The notes: a model not told the origin generated them from the letters alone. A DNA stretch of 64,000 bases from LiPW-15 sp964530925 (GCA_964530925.1 CAZHBZ010000002.1:1-64000); one strand, 5' to 3'. Positions 1 through 8,171 are shown, numbered from the stretch's first letter. Program-made: numbers and translations.

Positions 1-82
1 CGCTTAAGATAGCGACAATCGCCAGAACTACGAGCAATTCTATTAACGTGAATGATTGCCTATTGTGAAAGATATTCTTCAT
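1..82 (-). CDS. Type IV prepilin-like protein, N-terminus only
   Basis: Only the first 27 codons are inside the window; the gene runs off the left edge. Read from ATG at 82 on the minus strand it gives a short basic leader, then SFTLIELLVVLAIVAIL, the class III prepilin signature: a hydrophobic helix with Glu at +5 after the expected prepilin-peptidase cut. The residue before the cut is Ser rather than the usual Gly, which is tolerated in some pseudopilins. By family it would be processed by PilD-like peptidase and assembled into a type IV pilus or competence pseudopilus. The upstream region (87-126) is a low-complexity word repeat. Pilin versus pseudopilin cannot be decided from this fragment. 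Confidence 0.8.
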   Translation of the reverse strand, partial: MKNIFHNRQSFTLIELLVVLAIVAILS

Positions 83-86
83 CCGT

Positions 87-126
87 TAGATACTACATTC
101 CACATTCTAGATTCTACATTCTGCAT
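87..126. repeat. Low-complexity intergenic repeat, ATTCT/TAGA type
   Basis: This AT-rich spacer is built from variants of ACATTC and ATTCTA. It shares the exact 14-mer ATTCTAGATTCTAC (104-117) with the spacer at 3310-3323. It lies between the transglycosylase stop and the prepilin start, in the prepilin 5' region. No open reading frame or stable hairpin was seen in it. Confidence 0.6.
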
Positions 127-1584
127 TTACTGGTTTAACGTCGCGATATCATCTTCGAAGATATTTGCCTGGTCAATAACTTTTTTCGCATAGACATTGG
201 TGCAAACATATCGGTTCCACCGTCCGCCGCAATAATATTTCGCCGCCGCAGTTCTCTCGCTTGTAGCCGCCCCGGCATCTTTAAGGTAAAGTCCCGCCGC
301 CACAAAAGCATCCGCATTGCTCCAGGGGCTAACCGCGCTTTTCCCGGTCACCGCGGAAATTTGAGCGGCATATCCCGCCCAAGTGGAAGGCATAAATTGC
401 GCCGGCCCCATCGCGCCCCCATACGCGCCGTCGGCGTTATGGCAAGAAACAGAAACGCTCTCCGGATTTTCGAACCCTAAGGCCTTAGTTATCTCCAGAA
501 AATAATCCACCTCGCTCTTATAGCTTCCATCGGGTCGCTTTATCTGCTTCGCGTTCATTGGCGCGGTCTTATAGGTACATCTGCCGACATTCTGGCCCAG
601 GGCGGATTCCCGATCCAATATTGCCAAAATAAATGCGGGCCTGACTCCGGTCGCGTCTCCAGCCATTTTCGCGAGCTTGTAAGCGTCGCCGAAGCTCATT
701 TCTCCCCCGCCCAAAAGTTGGAAGATTCTGCTTCTTATCTCTGCGGCGGTTTCCTTTGTCTTCTTCAAGAGATCTTGGTATTTGGATTCCTGACCCTTGG
801 TTATTTCCAAAAGCTCGTTCTTTGTCGCTTTAGTTTTATCGGTCTCCTCTTTTTGTTGCTCCTTATAGACCTTCAAGGTTTGCGCGTCTGACTTCGCAAT
901 GCCTAAAAGCTCCTGCTCGTCTTCCAGGTTGGTTTTGAGATCCGCTATCTGATTTATGGTGATGCGCAAGTTATCTTGAAGCGAAGTAAGGTTGTTAATA
1001 TTATTAAAAAAATCAGAAAAATTTTGGCTGTTCAAAAAAACCGAAACGACGTTTATCTGGCCATTTTGATAAATATTGCGCAAGATTTCTGAGAGGTTCC
1101 TTTTTTGAACATCTATATTTCCTTCAATCTGCGTTATCTTTGCCTGATTATCCTCCATCTGTATATTGAGCTGCTTCAGCCGATTCTCGCTTGCCTTGAT
1201 TTCCAAATTGGCCTGGGCAATCTTCGCATTCAGCTTTGCGATTTCCCCTTTTAGCGAAGACCCCTGCTTCTGATAAGCGGAAACTTGCTGTTGATAAACC
1301 CCGATCTGCGACTCAAGGTCTTTAAGCTGGGCCTCAAGCGCCGCGCGTTCGGCTTCGGAAGCGGCGGTTGCCGCGAGAGTCTCTGACGTTGGAGCGGCTG
1401 TTTTCCCAAGAATAAGCGCGAAAGCAATCGCTAAAACGACCCCTGCCTTTATAATTTCCAAAAACGGAAACTTTTTTCGCTCCTTTGTGAAGCTCAAATT
1501 GACCCTCCGCGGGATGAGAGAAAAGACACTCCCCCTTGAAGGCAATATATCGGATAATATCTTTGGTTTATTTCTTGTATTCAT
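127..1584 (-). CDS. Membrane-anchored coiled-coil lytic murein transglycosylase
   Basis: 485 aa. A basic cytoplasmic N-terminus is followed by one membrane segment (about residues 44-60), a long heptad-rich coiled coil (about 75-290, PcsB/FtsEX-effector-like), and a C-terminal lytic transglycosylase domain (about 300-485). That domain has the probable catalytic Glu in ILDRESALGQNVG and the MltB-type motif GPAQFMPSTW. By family it cleaves the glycan strands of peptidoglycan outside the membrane, possibly under coiled-coil control during growth or division. The frame extends to a TTG at 1596, but ATG at 1584 is the better start; neither has a clear Shine-Dalgarno. The coiled coil plus transglycosylase combination is recurrent in Patescibacteria. 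Confidence 0.85.
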   Translation of the reverse strand: MNTRNKPKILSDILPSRGSVFSLIPRRVNLSFTKERKKFPFLEIIKAGVVLAIAFALILGKTAAPTSETLAATAASEAERAALEAQLKDLESQIGVYQQQVSAYQKQGSSLKGEIAKLNAKIAQANLEIKASENRLKQLNIQMEDNQAKITQIEGNIDVQKRNLSEILRNIYQNGQINVVSVFLNSQNFSDFFNNINNLTSLQDNLRITINQIADLKTNLEDEQELLGIAKSDAQTLKVYKEQQKEETDKTKATKNELLEITKGQESKYQDLLKKTKETAAEIRSRIFQLLGGGEMSFGDAYKLAKMAGDATGVRPAFILAILDRESALGQNVGRCTYKTAPMNAKQIKRPDGSYKSEVDYFLEITKALGFENPESVSVSCHNADGAYGGAMGPAQFMPSTWAGYAAQISAVTGKSAVSPWSNADAFVAAGLYLKDAGAATSERTAAAKYYCGGRWNRYVCTNVYAKKVIDQANIFEDDIATLNQ

Positions 1585-1670
1585 GAAATGGTTCAAAAAA
1601 CCGAGAGTTTAACCCTCCCTATTCCCTATTAAGGATAACGCAATTCCTCCGCTTAGGCTACGCGGACTAC

Positions 1671-1702
1671 GAAAAACCCGGATAGTCCATGGACTATCCG
1701 GG
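1671..1702 (-). terminator. Rho-independent terminator of the L25 gene
   Basis: A perfect 26-base inverted repeat (1677-1702, CCCGGATAGTCC and its complement) is followed on the minus strand by TTTTTC. It lies 11 bases after the rplY stop. Confidence 0.85.
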
Positions 1703-1713
1703 CCCTATATTCG

Positions 1714-2367
1714 TTATTCCTTCTCTTCTACGGCCTTCTCGGCATCGCGTTCGGCTTTCTTTTCCTCGGATTCAACTTTTACTTCGGTAAGATCAACTGG
1801 GGCGACTGGGGCGACCTCTTCTACTCTCGGAGCCGCTATGCCGATAAGCGGCAATTCGCCGTCCAAAAGTATTTCTACGCCTTTCGGAACCTTCAAATCT
1901 TTTACATATAAACTATCGCCAATCTCTTTAAGGGAGGTTATGTCTATCTCAAAAGAATGTGGCAGGTCTCCCGGAAGAGCCTCGACTTCAACCTCGTGCA
2001 CAGTTTCATTCAAAACGCCTCCTTTTTCTTTTATCGCCGGAGCTTCGCCATTATAAATAACCGGAACTTTCGCGGTTATCTTTTCATCCATGCGCACCCC
2101 GTAAAAATCGATGTGCATTATTTCTCCCAGAATCGGATCCTCCTTAACTTCATAAATGATAGCCGGAATCTTTCTATCGCCGAGCGAAAGATTCACAACG
2201 GTGCTTTCTCCGGCCTCCTTAAAAACTTTTCTAAATTCGTCGGCTTTGACGGCCAAATGCTCGTTCTTCATTCCATGGCCATAAAATTCGGCCGGAATAA
2301 GTCCGCTTTTTCGCAAAGCATTCATTTTTTTACCCAAGTTTTCGCGTGTTTGTACTGCTAATTCCAT
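1714..2367 (-). CDS. rplY: 50S ribosomal protein L25/Ctc
   Basis: 217 aa, the long Ctc form. The N-terminal 5S rRNA-binding domain (about 1-90) has the typical opening TRENLGKK and the GLIPAEFYGHG turn. The TL5-type beta domain (about 95-180) contains KGGVLNETVHEVEVEALP and DITSLKEIGDSLYVKDL. The tail is acidic and rich in Glu and Lys, as usual for Ctc. It binds 5S rRNA in the large subunit's central protuberance. The start is ATG at 2367; there is no Shine-Dalgarno, but TGC-TACCAT lies 7 bases upstream, so the message may be leaderless. The gene is followed by a strong terminator and appears monocistronic. Confidence 0.95.
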   Translation of the reverse strand: MELAVQTRENLGKKMNALRKSGLIPAEFYGHGMKNEHLAVKADEFRKVFKEAGESTVVNLSLGDRKIPAIIYEVKEDPILGEIMHIDFYGVRMDEKITAKVPVIYNGEAPAIKEKGGVLNETVHEVEVEALPGDLPHSFEIDITSLKEIGDSLYVKDLKVPKGVEILLDGELPLIGIAAPRVEEVAPVAPVDLTEVKVESEEKKAERDAEKAVEEKE

Positions 2368-2374
2368 GGGGGTA

Positions 2375-2380
2375 ATGGTA
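2375..2380 (-). promoter_or_regulatory. Extended -10 (TGC-TACCAT) abutting the rplY start
   Basis: TACCAT with an upstream TGn lies 7 bases before the rplY ATG. A transcript started at the usual distance would begin at or within two bases of the start codon. Confidence 0.45.
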
Positions 2381-2405
2381 GCAACTCATGGCCAAATTGG
2401 CAAGC

Positions 2406-3284
2406 TTAGAGTCCGGCAAAGAGCTTAAGTCTGGCCTTCACCACTTCTTTTATGTCTTCTACCGCGTCCGGAAGTATTTTGTAGGGCGCGACCTCGTCCG
2501 GCGCCTCCCTAAGCCCCTCCTCTACCCCCCTTCTCCAAGCAAGACGCAGCTCGGTATTTACATGCACTATATTTATCCCGGCTTTAATGCCCGCGATAAA
2601 ATCCTCGTCCGCGGTCCCGCTCCCGCCATGCTGAACCAGGAAACATTTGCCGGACTCTTTTATTTTTTTGATAAGTTCGATATCCAGCCTTTTTTTAACT
2701 TCGCCCTTTACCATAGATTCCAAAAGGCCGTGCATATTGCCAACCGCTGGAGCCAGCGCGTCGACACCGGTCTCATTCACAAATCTTTCCGCCTCCTCGG
2801 GTTTTGTAAACGCTTCAGGCGAAAGCGCCGCGCCTTCCGGGGTCTCTTTTAAGATTGCCGAAGAACCTCCGATGTATCCTATTTCCCCTTCCACAAAAAT
2901 ATCGGGGCTTATGGAATGGGCCAATTCCACCGCTTTTTTTGTTTGCGCGATATTCTCTTCTATGGAAAGTTTTGAACCATCAAACAAAACCGCGTCAAAA
3001 CCGGCCTTAGCCGCTTCTTCTATCCGCGCGAGCGAATGCGTATGGTCGGCGTTCAAAAATATTTCTATCCCCTTCCTCTCCCGCACTACCCGCACCAGCG
3101 CGGCGGCTTCGTAAACACCGACGAACTCCCGCTCTCCTTCGGAAACTCCGATAATTACCGGAAGTTTTAATTCCTCCGCCGCTTCGGCTACCGCGTTAAA
3201 CCCGGCGATATCCGAAATATTAAAATGCCCAACAGCCACGTGGTTGACTTCTGCATCTTTCAAAACTTCTTTTAGTGTCCTCAT
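2406..3284 (-). CDS. fba: Class II fructose-bisphosphate aldolase family protein
   Basis: 292 aa, the usual length for the short class II (FbaA/GatY/KbaY-like) group. Visible motifs are GHFNISD near the N-terminus, LNADHTHS (zinc-binding His and catalytic region), FDGSKL, VEGEIGYIGG, AVGNMHG and QHGGSG, the last two supplying zinc and phosphate ligands. By family it splits fructose 1,6-bisphosphate into dihydroxyacetone phosphate and glyceraldehyde 3-phosphate, or acts on a related ketose phosphate such as tagatose bisphosphate. It follows a PfkB kinase and transketolase genes in the same direction, which suits a glycolysis and pentose-phosphate role. Exact substrate cannot be fixed from sequence alone. 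Confidence 0.9.
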   Translation of the reverse strand: MRTLKEVLKDAEVNHVAVGHFNISDIAGFNAVAEAAEELKLPVIIGVSEGEREFVGVYEAAALVRVVRERKGIEIFLNADHTHSLARIEEAAKAGFDAVLFDGSKLSIEENIAQTKKAVELAHSISPDIFVEGEIGYIGGSSAILKETPEGAALSPEAFTKPEEAERFVNETGVDALAPAVGNMHGLLESMVKGEVKKRLDIELIKKIKESGKCFLVQHGGSGTADEDFIAGIKAGINIVHVNTELRLAWRRGVEEGLREAPDEVAPYKILPDAVEDIKEVVKARLKLFAGL

Positions 3285-3300
3285 TCGTTTTGTTTTTAAT

Positions 3301-3340
3301 TTCTTCTATATTCTAGATTCTACGTTCTAAATTCTATTTC
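3301..3340. repeat. Low-complexity intergenic repeat, ATTCT/TAGA type
   Basis: The spacer between fba and the 437-aa gene consists of TTCTATATTCTAGATTCTAC-like words and shares a 14-mer with the spacer at 87-126. It would form part of the fba 5' untranslated region. Confidence 0.6.
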
Positions 3341-4654
3341 CTACACCTCAAAGTATCCCTGCAACAAATATTTTCGCGAATACTCTTCGATCATCTTTCG
3401 ATCAAAGAAAGAAGTGAATATCTTGTTCCAGAACGCCTCCTCCTGATGATAAAGATATTTGGTCATCTCTTTTTGCTTTACCAAGGACATTACGGTATCC
3501 ACCAGGTTAAAGCTTACAAGCACATCCACGCCGCTCTCATCTTTAAAATAATCGCCGACCCAAGAGAGACCGCTCCAAAACATAAGATCTTTGGAAAACC
3601 CGTCCATCAAGTCCCCTACCTTATATATGCTCTCTTCCGCCTTCCTCCAATGTATGGCTTCCGGATTAATGTGTGGAACAAAAAGACGCCAATCGTTCAA
3701 GTCCTCCTTGGCTAGATACCGTTGAATAACAAGCCAATGGGATTTCGCGGCGACCTCGCTAAATCTCTCCTCGGAAACATCTCCGCGCAACAGCGAAGTA
3801 AGGGCCCGAGGGAATTCCGTTTCATACTGGGATATCTCTTTTATTATGGAAGAATAATAAGGAATCTCGTAAAGATAGTGCATGATGAGCATGAACATAC
3901 GCAGAATTTCTCCGGAAATTCCCAAAAGCGCGGGGATAATAAAAATAATTCCCAGCTCTTTCAGGTGGCTGATGTTGTGCTTTTTCTTGCGCACAAATTC
4001 CTGGGCAACCGCGTCCCATTTTGAGCTCAAAGCAATAACCTGGATATCACGCTCTTCGAAATCTTTCGCGGTCAGTTTTTCGTACTGCTTGAAGAAAACC
4101 GCGTTCAACCATTCGCTCCCCTCTAAGAATCGCAAAGCCGCGAATATTTCAAAAATGTTTTCTTTTTCCACCATTTCCGCGGCGGATTTATAACCCAAAA
4201 AATCTATTACTTTTTGCGGCGGTTCGGCTATTACAAGCTCCTTGGCCTTATCCACCCTTAAAAACAATCCCGTGGGAGGGTCAACAACCTTCCTGGCGAT
4301 CTGGCCGATATTGTGACAATCGTCGATGCTTTTACAGCTTGGGCTCCCCAGGGCGTTAAATATTTTGAAGTCGTCCGACTCAATCTTCGAGATGAGCGCG
4401 TCGTAGACCTCTTTGGCCGAGGCGTCGCGCCGTACTCCGAGCGCGAGCATCCTGTCTTCAATTAATTTTTCATTTTCCGCGAGAATGTCCTCTAGTACGT
4501 TTTTCTTGCCGGTTATCTCCTCGAGATGCGCTATCGTTTTCTCGATAGTGTGTTTGTCGACCCGAAGCATTCTTGCGACTTTTTCGATAGATTTATCCAT
4601 TCTAAAGAGATGTTTTAGTGATTTTAAGAGAACGCCACCTGGATTGACCTTCAA
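3341..4654 (-). CDS. Uncharacterised 437-aa protein in the sugar-phosphate operon
   Basis: I do not recognise this family. The N-terminal 80 residues are helical with an HTH-like stretch (VARMLRVDKHTIEKTIAHLE). The middle and C-terminal parts are mostly alpha-helical, rich in aromatic residues, with no signal peptide and at most one moderately hydrophobic stretch (LGIIFIIPALLGISG). A Cys pair occurs near residues 105-113 (SCKSIDDC). The best start is TTG at 4654: it has a strong Shine-Dalgarno run (GAGGGGGGAG) just upstream, while the internal ATG at 4600, which would overlap the kinase stop, has none. It sits between PfkB kinase and aldolase genes, so a role in sugar-phosphate metabolism or its regulation is plausible but unproven. 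Confidence 0.7.
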   Translation of the reverse strand: MKVNPGGVLLKSLKHLFRMDKSIEKVARMLRVDKHTIEKTIAHLEEITGKKNVLEDILAENEKLIEDRMLALGVRRDASAKEVYDALISKIESDDFKIFNALGSPSCKSIDDCHNIGQIARKVVDPPTGLFLRVDKAKELVIAEPPQKVIDFLGYKSAAEMVEKENIFEIFAALRFLEGSEWLNAVFFKQYEKLTAKDFEERDIQVIALSSKWDAVAQEFVRKKKHNISHLKELGIIFIIPALLGISGEILRMFMLIMHYLYEIPYYSSIIKEISQYETEFPRALTSLLRGDVSEERFSEVAAKSHWLVIQRYLAKEDLNDWRLFVPHINPEAIHWRKAEESIYKVGDLMDGFSKDLMFWSGLSWVGDYFKDESGVDVLVSFNLVDTVMSLVKQKEMTKYLYHQEEAFWNKIFTSFFDRKMIEEYSRKYLLQGYFEV

Positions 4655-5648
4655 ACTCCCCCCTCTTTAAAAGTCCATCCTGAGCTCCAAACGATTCCAC
4701 CTTGGAAGTGGCATTCGCGGACGCGAGCCTAATCGCGCGCTCAATAGTTTCCGCGGAGAAAGAGGCCACTCCATTTTTGGTTTCGGATTTAGCCTTCATA
4801 AGACCGGCGATAAACCCGCTTCCGAAAGCGTCTCCGGCCCCGGTCCTATCCGCCATCTTTTTTTCTTTATAGATTCCGGCGGAAAATATATTTTCTCCGT
4901 CAGAAACAAGAACTCCCCTCCTGCCATCGGTCATGACCGCTACTCCATCCACAAGTTCGTCTAATTTACGGAATATTTTTTTCTCGTCTTCGTATTTCAC
5001 CCCGGTGAGATACGAGGCCTCCTCCCTGTTCATAATGACCACATCCAATCGACTAAGAATCGGCTTCAGTTGTTTCGCCCCGAGCTCGATATAATACCTC
5101 GAAGGATTCATCGCTATCCTGGCCCCTTGGCTTTTTAGGTGAGCGACGAGGAGCGAGATAACAGAAAAAGGAATCCTTCCCGGAACGATATAGGCCCAGC
5201 GCGCTTTTAATTTTTTAAATGGAACTTCCTGCTTTGAAACCTCCTCCGAAGCTCCGCGATAATTTAAAATTGTTCTCTCCCCCCCCGCGGTTAAAAGCAC
5301 CACCGAAAAAGCGGTTCCTTTGTCGGCGGAAAAAAGAGGAACCGCGGTTATTTTTTCCTTTTTAAACTCCGAAAGTATCGCCTCGCCCGCGTCATCTTCG
5401 CCAATCTTCACAAGCGCTCCGGTCTTATATCCCTGTCTCGCAAAAGTGACCGCGGCATTGGCCGCGCCTCCCCCACAAGCGACAACAGGTTCCCCAACTT
5501 CTATTTTCCCGCCCAAAGCGAAACATTCCGCTTCGCCAGTCTTGAATCCGAGTTTTTCCAAATGCTCCGGGTCCCGCAAAACCTTAAAAGCGTCGCTTTT
5601 AACGAAAACGTCCCGGGTCGCCGTGCCAATGGTTAAGATATCGAACAT
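4602..5648 (-). CDS. PfkB-family carbohydrate kinase
   Basis: 348 aa, somewhat longer than typical ribokinases (about 310). It carries the PfkB N-terminal Gly-rich motif GGGAANAAVTFARQG (about 59-73) and the C-terminal signature DRTGAGDAFGSGF (about 268-280) with the catalytic Asp in GAGD. By family it phosphorylates a sugar, sugar phosphate or nucleoside with ATP. Next to aldolase, transketolase and epimerase genes it may supply the phosphofructokinase or a pentose/hexose kinase step. The C-terminus overlaps the following 437-aa frame by 53 bases. TATACT ends 7 bases before ATG and no Shine-Dalgarno is present. Confidence 0.88.
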   Translation of the reverse strand: MFDILTIGTATRDVFVKSDAFKVLRDPEHLEKLGFKTGEAECFALGGKIEVGEPVVACGGGAANAAVTFARQGYKTGALVKIGEDDAGEAILSEFKKEKITAVPLFSADKGTAFSVVLLTAGGERTILNYRGASEEVSKQEVPFKKLKARWAYIVPGRIPFSVISLLVAHLKSQGARIAMNPSRYYIELGAKQLKPILSRLDVVIMNREEASYLTGVKYEDEKKIFRKLDELVDGVAVMTDGRRGVLVSDGENIFSAGIYKEKKMADRTGAGDAFGSGFIAGLMKAKSETKNGVASFSAETIERAIRLASANATSKVESFGAQDGLLKRGEFEGQSRWRSLKITKTSL

Positions 5649-5655
5649 TGGATTA

Positions 5656-5661
5656 AGTATA
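5656..5661 (-). promoter_or_regulatory. -10 box (TATACT) for probable leaderless pfkB-like mRNA
   Basis: TATACT lies 7 bases upstream of the ATG at 5648, so transcription would start at or next to the start codon. Confidence 0.6.
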
Positions 5662-5723
5662 CAAAAAAACCGCCCAATGGAGAACCTGGGGGCGATCTTT
5701 CTTCTTTTTTGCGCCTTATAGCC

Positions 5724-6713
5724 CTACTTCCTTCTCAAAACCTTTTTTACTGCCGCCTTAATATGCTTCGCGGTCATCCCATACTTTTCCAAAAGTTCGG
5801 AAGATGAGCCGGATTCCGCAAAGACATTTTGCAATCCAACAAATTCCATAGGAACCGGATTATGTTTTGCCAAAAGCTCCGCGATTGCTCCTCCGAGTCC
5901 TCCGGATATCTGGTGCTCCTCGACGGCAACGATTGCCCCGTATTTTTTCGCTAATTCCAAAATTTTCTTTTCATCCAGAGGCTTAACGGTGTGGGAATTC
6001 AGAACCACAGTTCCAATTTTTTCTTTTTCGAGCTCCTTCGCGGCGAGAATCGCCTCGTAAAGCAAAGCTCCGCAACCAATTATTGCCACTTGCGGACGCT
6101 TGGATTGCCAAAGGACAATGGCTTTACCGGGAACGAACGGAGTTTCTTCCGTGGTAAAAACCGGAGTCTTCTCCCGCTGGAACCTCAAATATACCGGACC
6201 CCAAATCTTTGCCGCGACCAAAGTCGCCTTGCGGGCCTCAATGGAATCGCAAGGGACGATAACTTTCATGTTGGCCATCACCCTCATGGTCGCGATATCT
6301 TCCACCGCTTGGTGGGTCGCTCCGTCCGGACCCACGGAAATACCCGCGTGATGTCCGGCAATTTTTACATTGGAATCGTTATAAGAAATAGTGGTGCGAA
6401 TCTGTTCCCAATTTCTGCCCGGAGAAAAAGTGGCGTAAGAAGAGATGAAAGGAATCTTGCCGGAAGTTCCAAGCCCCGCGGCGATGGTCGCCAGGTTCTG
6501 CTCCGCCACGCCAACCTGGAAAAACCTCTCCGGAAATTTTTTGGCAAAAGCTTCGGCCCGGGTAGATTCCGTAAGGTCGGCCGAAAGCGCGACCACGTTC
6601 TTGTTTTCCTCTCCGGCCAAAACCAACCCGTCGCCATAGCCGTCTCTAGTCGGCTTTTGGAGAACGTCTTTATCGAATATCTTCCCGCTTAATTTTGCCT
6701 CCGGATTTAACAT
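5724..6713 (-). CDS. Transketolase, C-terminal subunit (Pyr and C domains)
   Basis: 329 aa. It contains the pyrimidine-binding domain and C-terminal domain of a thiamine-diphosphate enzyme: ALSADLTESTRAEAF, the FQVGVAEQNLATIAAGLG segment whose Glu activates the cofactor, AGHHAGISVGPDGATHQAVED, and a C-terminal regulatory-like fold (VGLQNVFAESGSSSELLEKYG). By family it joins the N-terminal subunit encoded at 7267-8127 to make a functional transketolase that transfers two-carbon units in the non-oxidative pentose phosphate pathway. A deoxyxylulose-phosphate-synthase-like role is less likely given the epimerase nearby. The start lies 4 bases after the stop of the small membrane protein, indicating one operon. 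Confidence 0.9.
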   Translation of the reverse strand: MLNPEAKLSGKIFDKDVLQKPTRDGYGDGLVLAGEENKNVVALSADLTESTRAEAFAKKFPERFFQVGVAEQNLATIAAGLGTSGKIPFISSYATFSPGRNWEQIRTTISYNDSNVKIAGHHAGISVGPDGATHQAVEDIATMRVMANMKVIVPCDSIEARKATLVAAKIWGPVYLRFQREKTPVFTTEETPFVPGKAIVLWQSKRPQVAIIGCGALLYEAILAAKELEKEKIGTVVLNSHTVKPLDEKKILELAKKYGAIVAVEEHQISGGLGGAIAELLAKHNPVPMEFVGLQNVFAESGSSSELLEKYGMTAKHIKAAVKKVLRRK

Positions 6714-6717
6714 TTAA

Positions 6718-7209
6718 TTATATTTTCTTAGCTTTATACCCTAGAATCAACCTTCGGATTATCAGAATAATTCCCGCTCCAAAGAGAACGAGGCCTATCC
6801 ATTCTCCGCCAAAAATGTAAAACAGCATATAAGTCGGATATGGCAGTACGCCAAGGGACGGAGTAAAATATAACGCTGCTCCTAAAAAGAGCAGCAAAAC
6901 CCCGATTACCAGAGAAGCATTACCGGTCTTCACGGTAAGAGAATTGTCGACTGACTCACCAATCCCCTGTTCGGTTTCAAGTTTTTTGAATTTACGTTTC
7001 AAGAAAAATCCCGAAACCACCAAAAGGACCGAAAGACCCATAAAACTGCCCAAAATCGTATAATAAGCAGCCGGACCACCCGTTTTTGCTCCGAAACCGA
7101 GATCCATGGCCCCGGTAAAAAGAGCGATCACCGGCGCTAGAACCAAGGATATTACAAGCAAACCAAAACCGAGCCACATTAGAAAATTCGCTATTTTTAT
7201 GTTTTTCAT
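6718..7209 (-). CDS. Small four-helix membrane protein between transketolase halves
   Basis: 163 aa with about four hydrophobic helices: residues 8-30, a GPAAYYTILGSFMGLSVLL segment, VIGVLLLFLGAALYF, and a C-terminal YIFGGEWIGLVLFGAGIILII. A basic hinge KRKFKKLE lies between helices two and three. I do not recognise a family. It is unexpectedly placed between the genes for the two transketolase subunits, with 4 bases to the downstream gene and a 57-base low-complexity spacer upstream. Possible roles such as membrane tethering are only guesses; it may be an unrelated insertion into the operon. Confidence 0.75.
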   Translation of the reverse strand: MKNIKIANFLMWLGFGLLVISLVLAPVIALFTGAMDLGFGAKTGGPAAYYTILGSFMGLSVLLVVSGFFLKRKFKKLETEQGIGESVDNSLTVKTGNASLVIGVLLLFLGAALYFTPSLGVLPYPTYMLFYIFGGEWIGLVLFGAGIILIIRRLILGYKAKKI

Positions 7210-7222
7210 TTTATTTATTATT

Positions 7223-7260
7223 CTCTACCTGCTACTCACTACTTACTACCCACTACCTAA
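7223..7260. repeat. Low-complexity intergenic repeat, ACTACT/CACTACC type
   Basis: This spacer is almost entirely variants of CTACC, ACTCACTACT and TACTACC. The same word style recurs at 16411, 19617, 56521, 56931, 61311 and 63368. Confidence 0.65.
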
Positions 7261-7266
7261 CTGCGC

Positions 7267-8127
7267 CTACTGGTGTTCGCTTTTAATTTTTCCGGCCAGC
7301 GTCCGAAGCTCTTTTAGCGCAATCTTCGCCTCCTCCGGCTTTGGCGGCTTGCCGTGCCAAGTGTAGTCGTTTTCCATAAAATCCACACCCCTCCCCGGAA
7401 TCGTGTGCGCGATTATCATTGTGGGTTTTTCATAAATTGCTTTCGCCTCCGCGCAGGCGGAAATTATCTGATGAAAATCGTGTCCGTTAATTTCCAAAAC
7501 ATGCCAGTTAAAAGCCTCGTATTTTTTCCGCAGGGGCTCCAGGGGCATAACCGATTCCGTCACGCCATCAATTTGAATGTTATTCCGATCCAAAATGGCC
7601 GTGACATTTGAAAGCCTATTTTTACCGGCGAACATAATGGCCTCCCAAGTATTCCCCTCCTGGTGCTCCCCATCAGACATCAAACAATAGGTGCGATACT
7701 TTGCCTTGTCTAATTTTGCCGCGAGCGCGAACCCAATAGCCTGGGAAAGGCCAGAGCCAAGCGGTCCCGAAGTTGTCTCTACTCCCGGCAACGATCCGCG
7801 ATGCGGGTGTCCTTGAAGCCTTGTTCCTAGCTGTCTTAAGGTTTTAAGTTCCGCCGGCGGGAAATATCCGGCCCGGGCAAGCGTTGCGTAAAACACGGGA
7901 CAAATATGGCCGTTTGAAAGCACCACCCGGTCCCGCCCATCCCAATTCGGTTTTTTAGGCTCATGATTCAAAATGTGAAAATAAAGGGCGGTAAAAACAT
8001 CCGCCATTCCCAAAGGTCCAGCGGAATGCCCGGAGCCGGCAGTCACAAGCATCTTTATAATATCCTCGCGTATCTGCGTGGCTTTCTCTTCCAAAAATTT
8101 CAATTTATCGTCGTGAAGCGCTTCCAT
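7267..8127 (-). CDS. Transketolase, N-terminal subunit (thiamine-diphosphate-binding)
   Basis: 286 aa. This is the PP domain of transketolase: GSGHSAGPLGMADVFTALYF, VLSNGHICPVFYATLARAG, GHPHRGSLPGVETTSGPLGSGLSQAIGFALA, and the diphosphate/Mg motif with CLMSDGEHQEGNTWEAIMFA (GDGE-like) ending in the NNIQIDG turn. By family it pairs with the C-terminal subunit at 5724-6713. TGT-TATAAT lies 8 bases before ATG and there is no Shine-Dalgarno, so a leaderless transcript is likely to begin the transketolase operon here. Confidence 0.92.
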   Translation of the reverse strand: MEALHDDKLKFLEEKATQIREDIIKMLVTAGSGHSAGPLGMADVFTALYFHILNHEPKKPNWDGRDRVVLSNGHICPVFYATLARAGYFPPAELKTLRQLGTRLQGHPHRGSLPGVETTSGPLGSGLSQAIGFALAAKLDKAKYRTYCLMSDGEHQEGNTWEAIMFAGKNRLSNVTAILDRNNIQIDGVTESVMPLEPLRKKYEAFNWHVLEINGHDFHQIISACAEAKAIYEKPTMIIAHTIPGRGVDFMENDYTWHGKPPKPEEAKIALKELRTLAGKIKSEHQ

Positions 8128-8135
8128 GTAGATTG

Positions 8136-8141
8136 ATTATA
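8136..8141 (-). promoter_or_regulatory. Extended -10 (TGT-TATAAT) for leaderless transketolase mRNA
   Basis: A consensus TATAAT with TGn extension ends 8 bases before the ATG at 8127. Confidence 0.65.
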
Positions 8142-8171
8142 ACATACCCTCGGTAGCTATTTTCACGCGGG

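Noticed and set aside
5991..6692. 233-aa plus-strand open frame
   Set aside because: It lies antisense within the transketolase C-terminal gene and shows no protein family features.
7223..7260. CRISPR-like or tandem repeat array in the ACTACT spacers
   Set aside because: Units are irregular, 5-12 bases, without constant repeats or unique spacers, and no cas genes are present.
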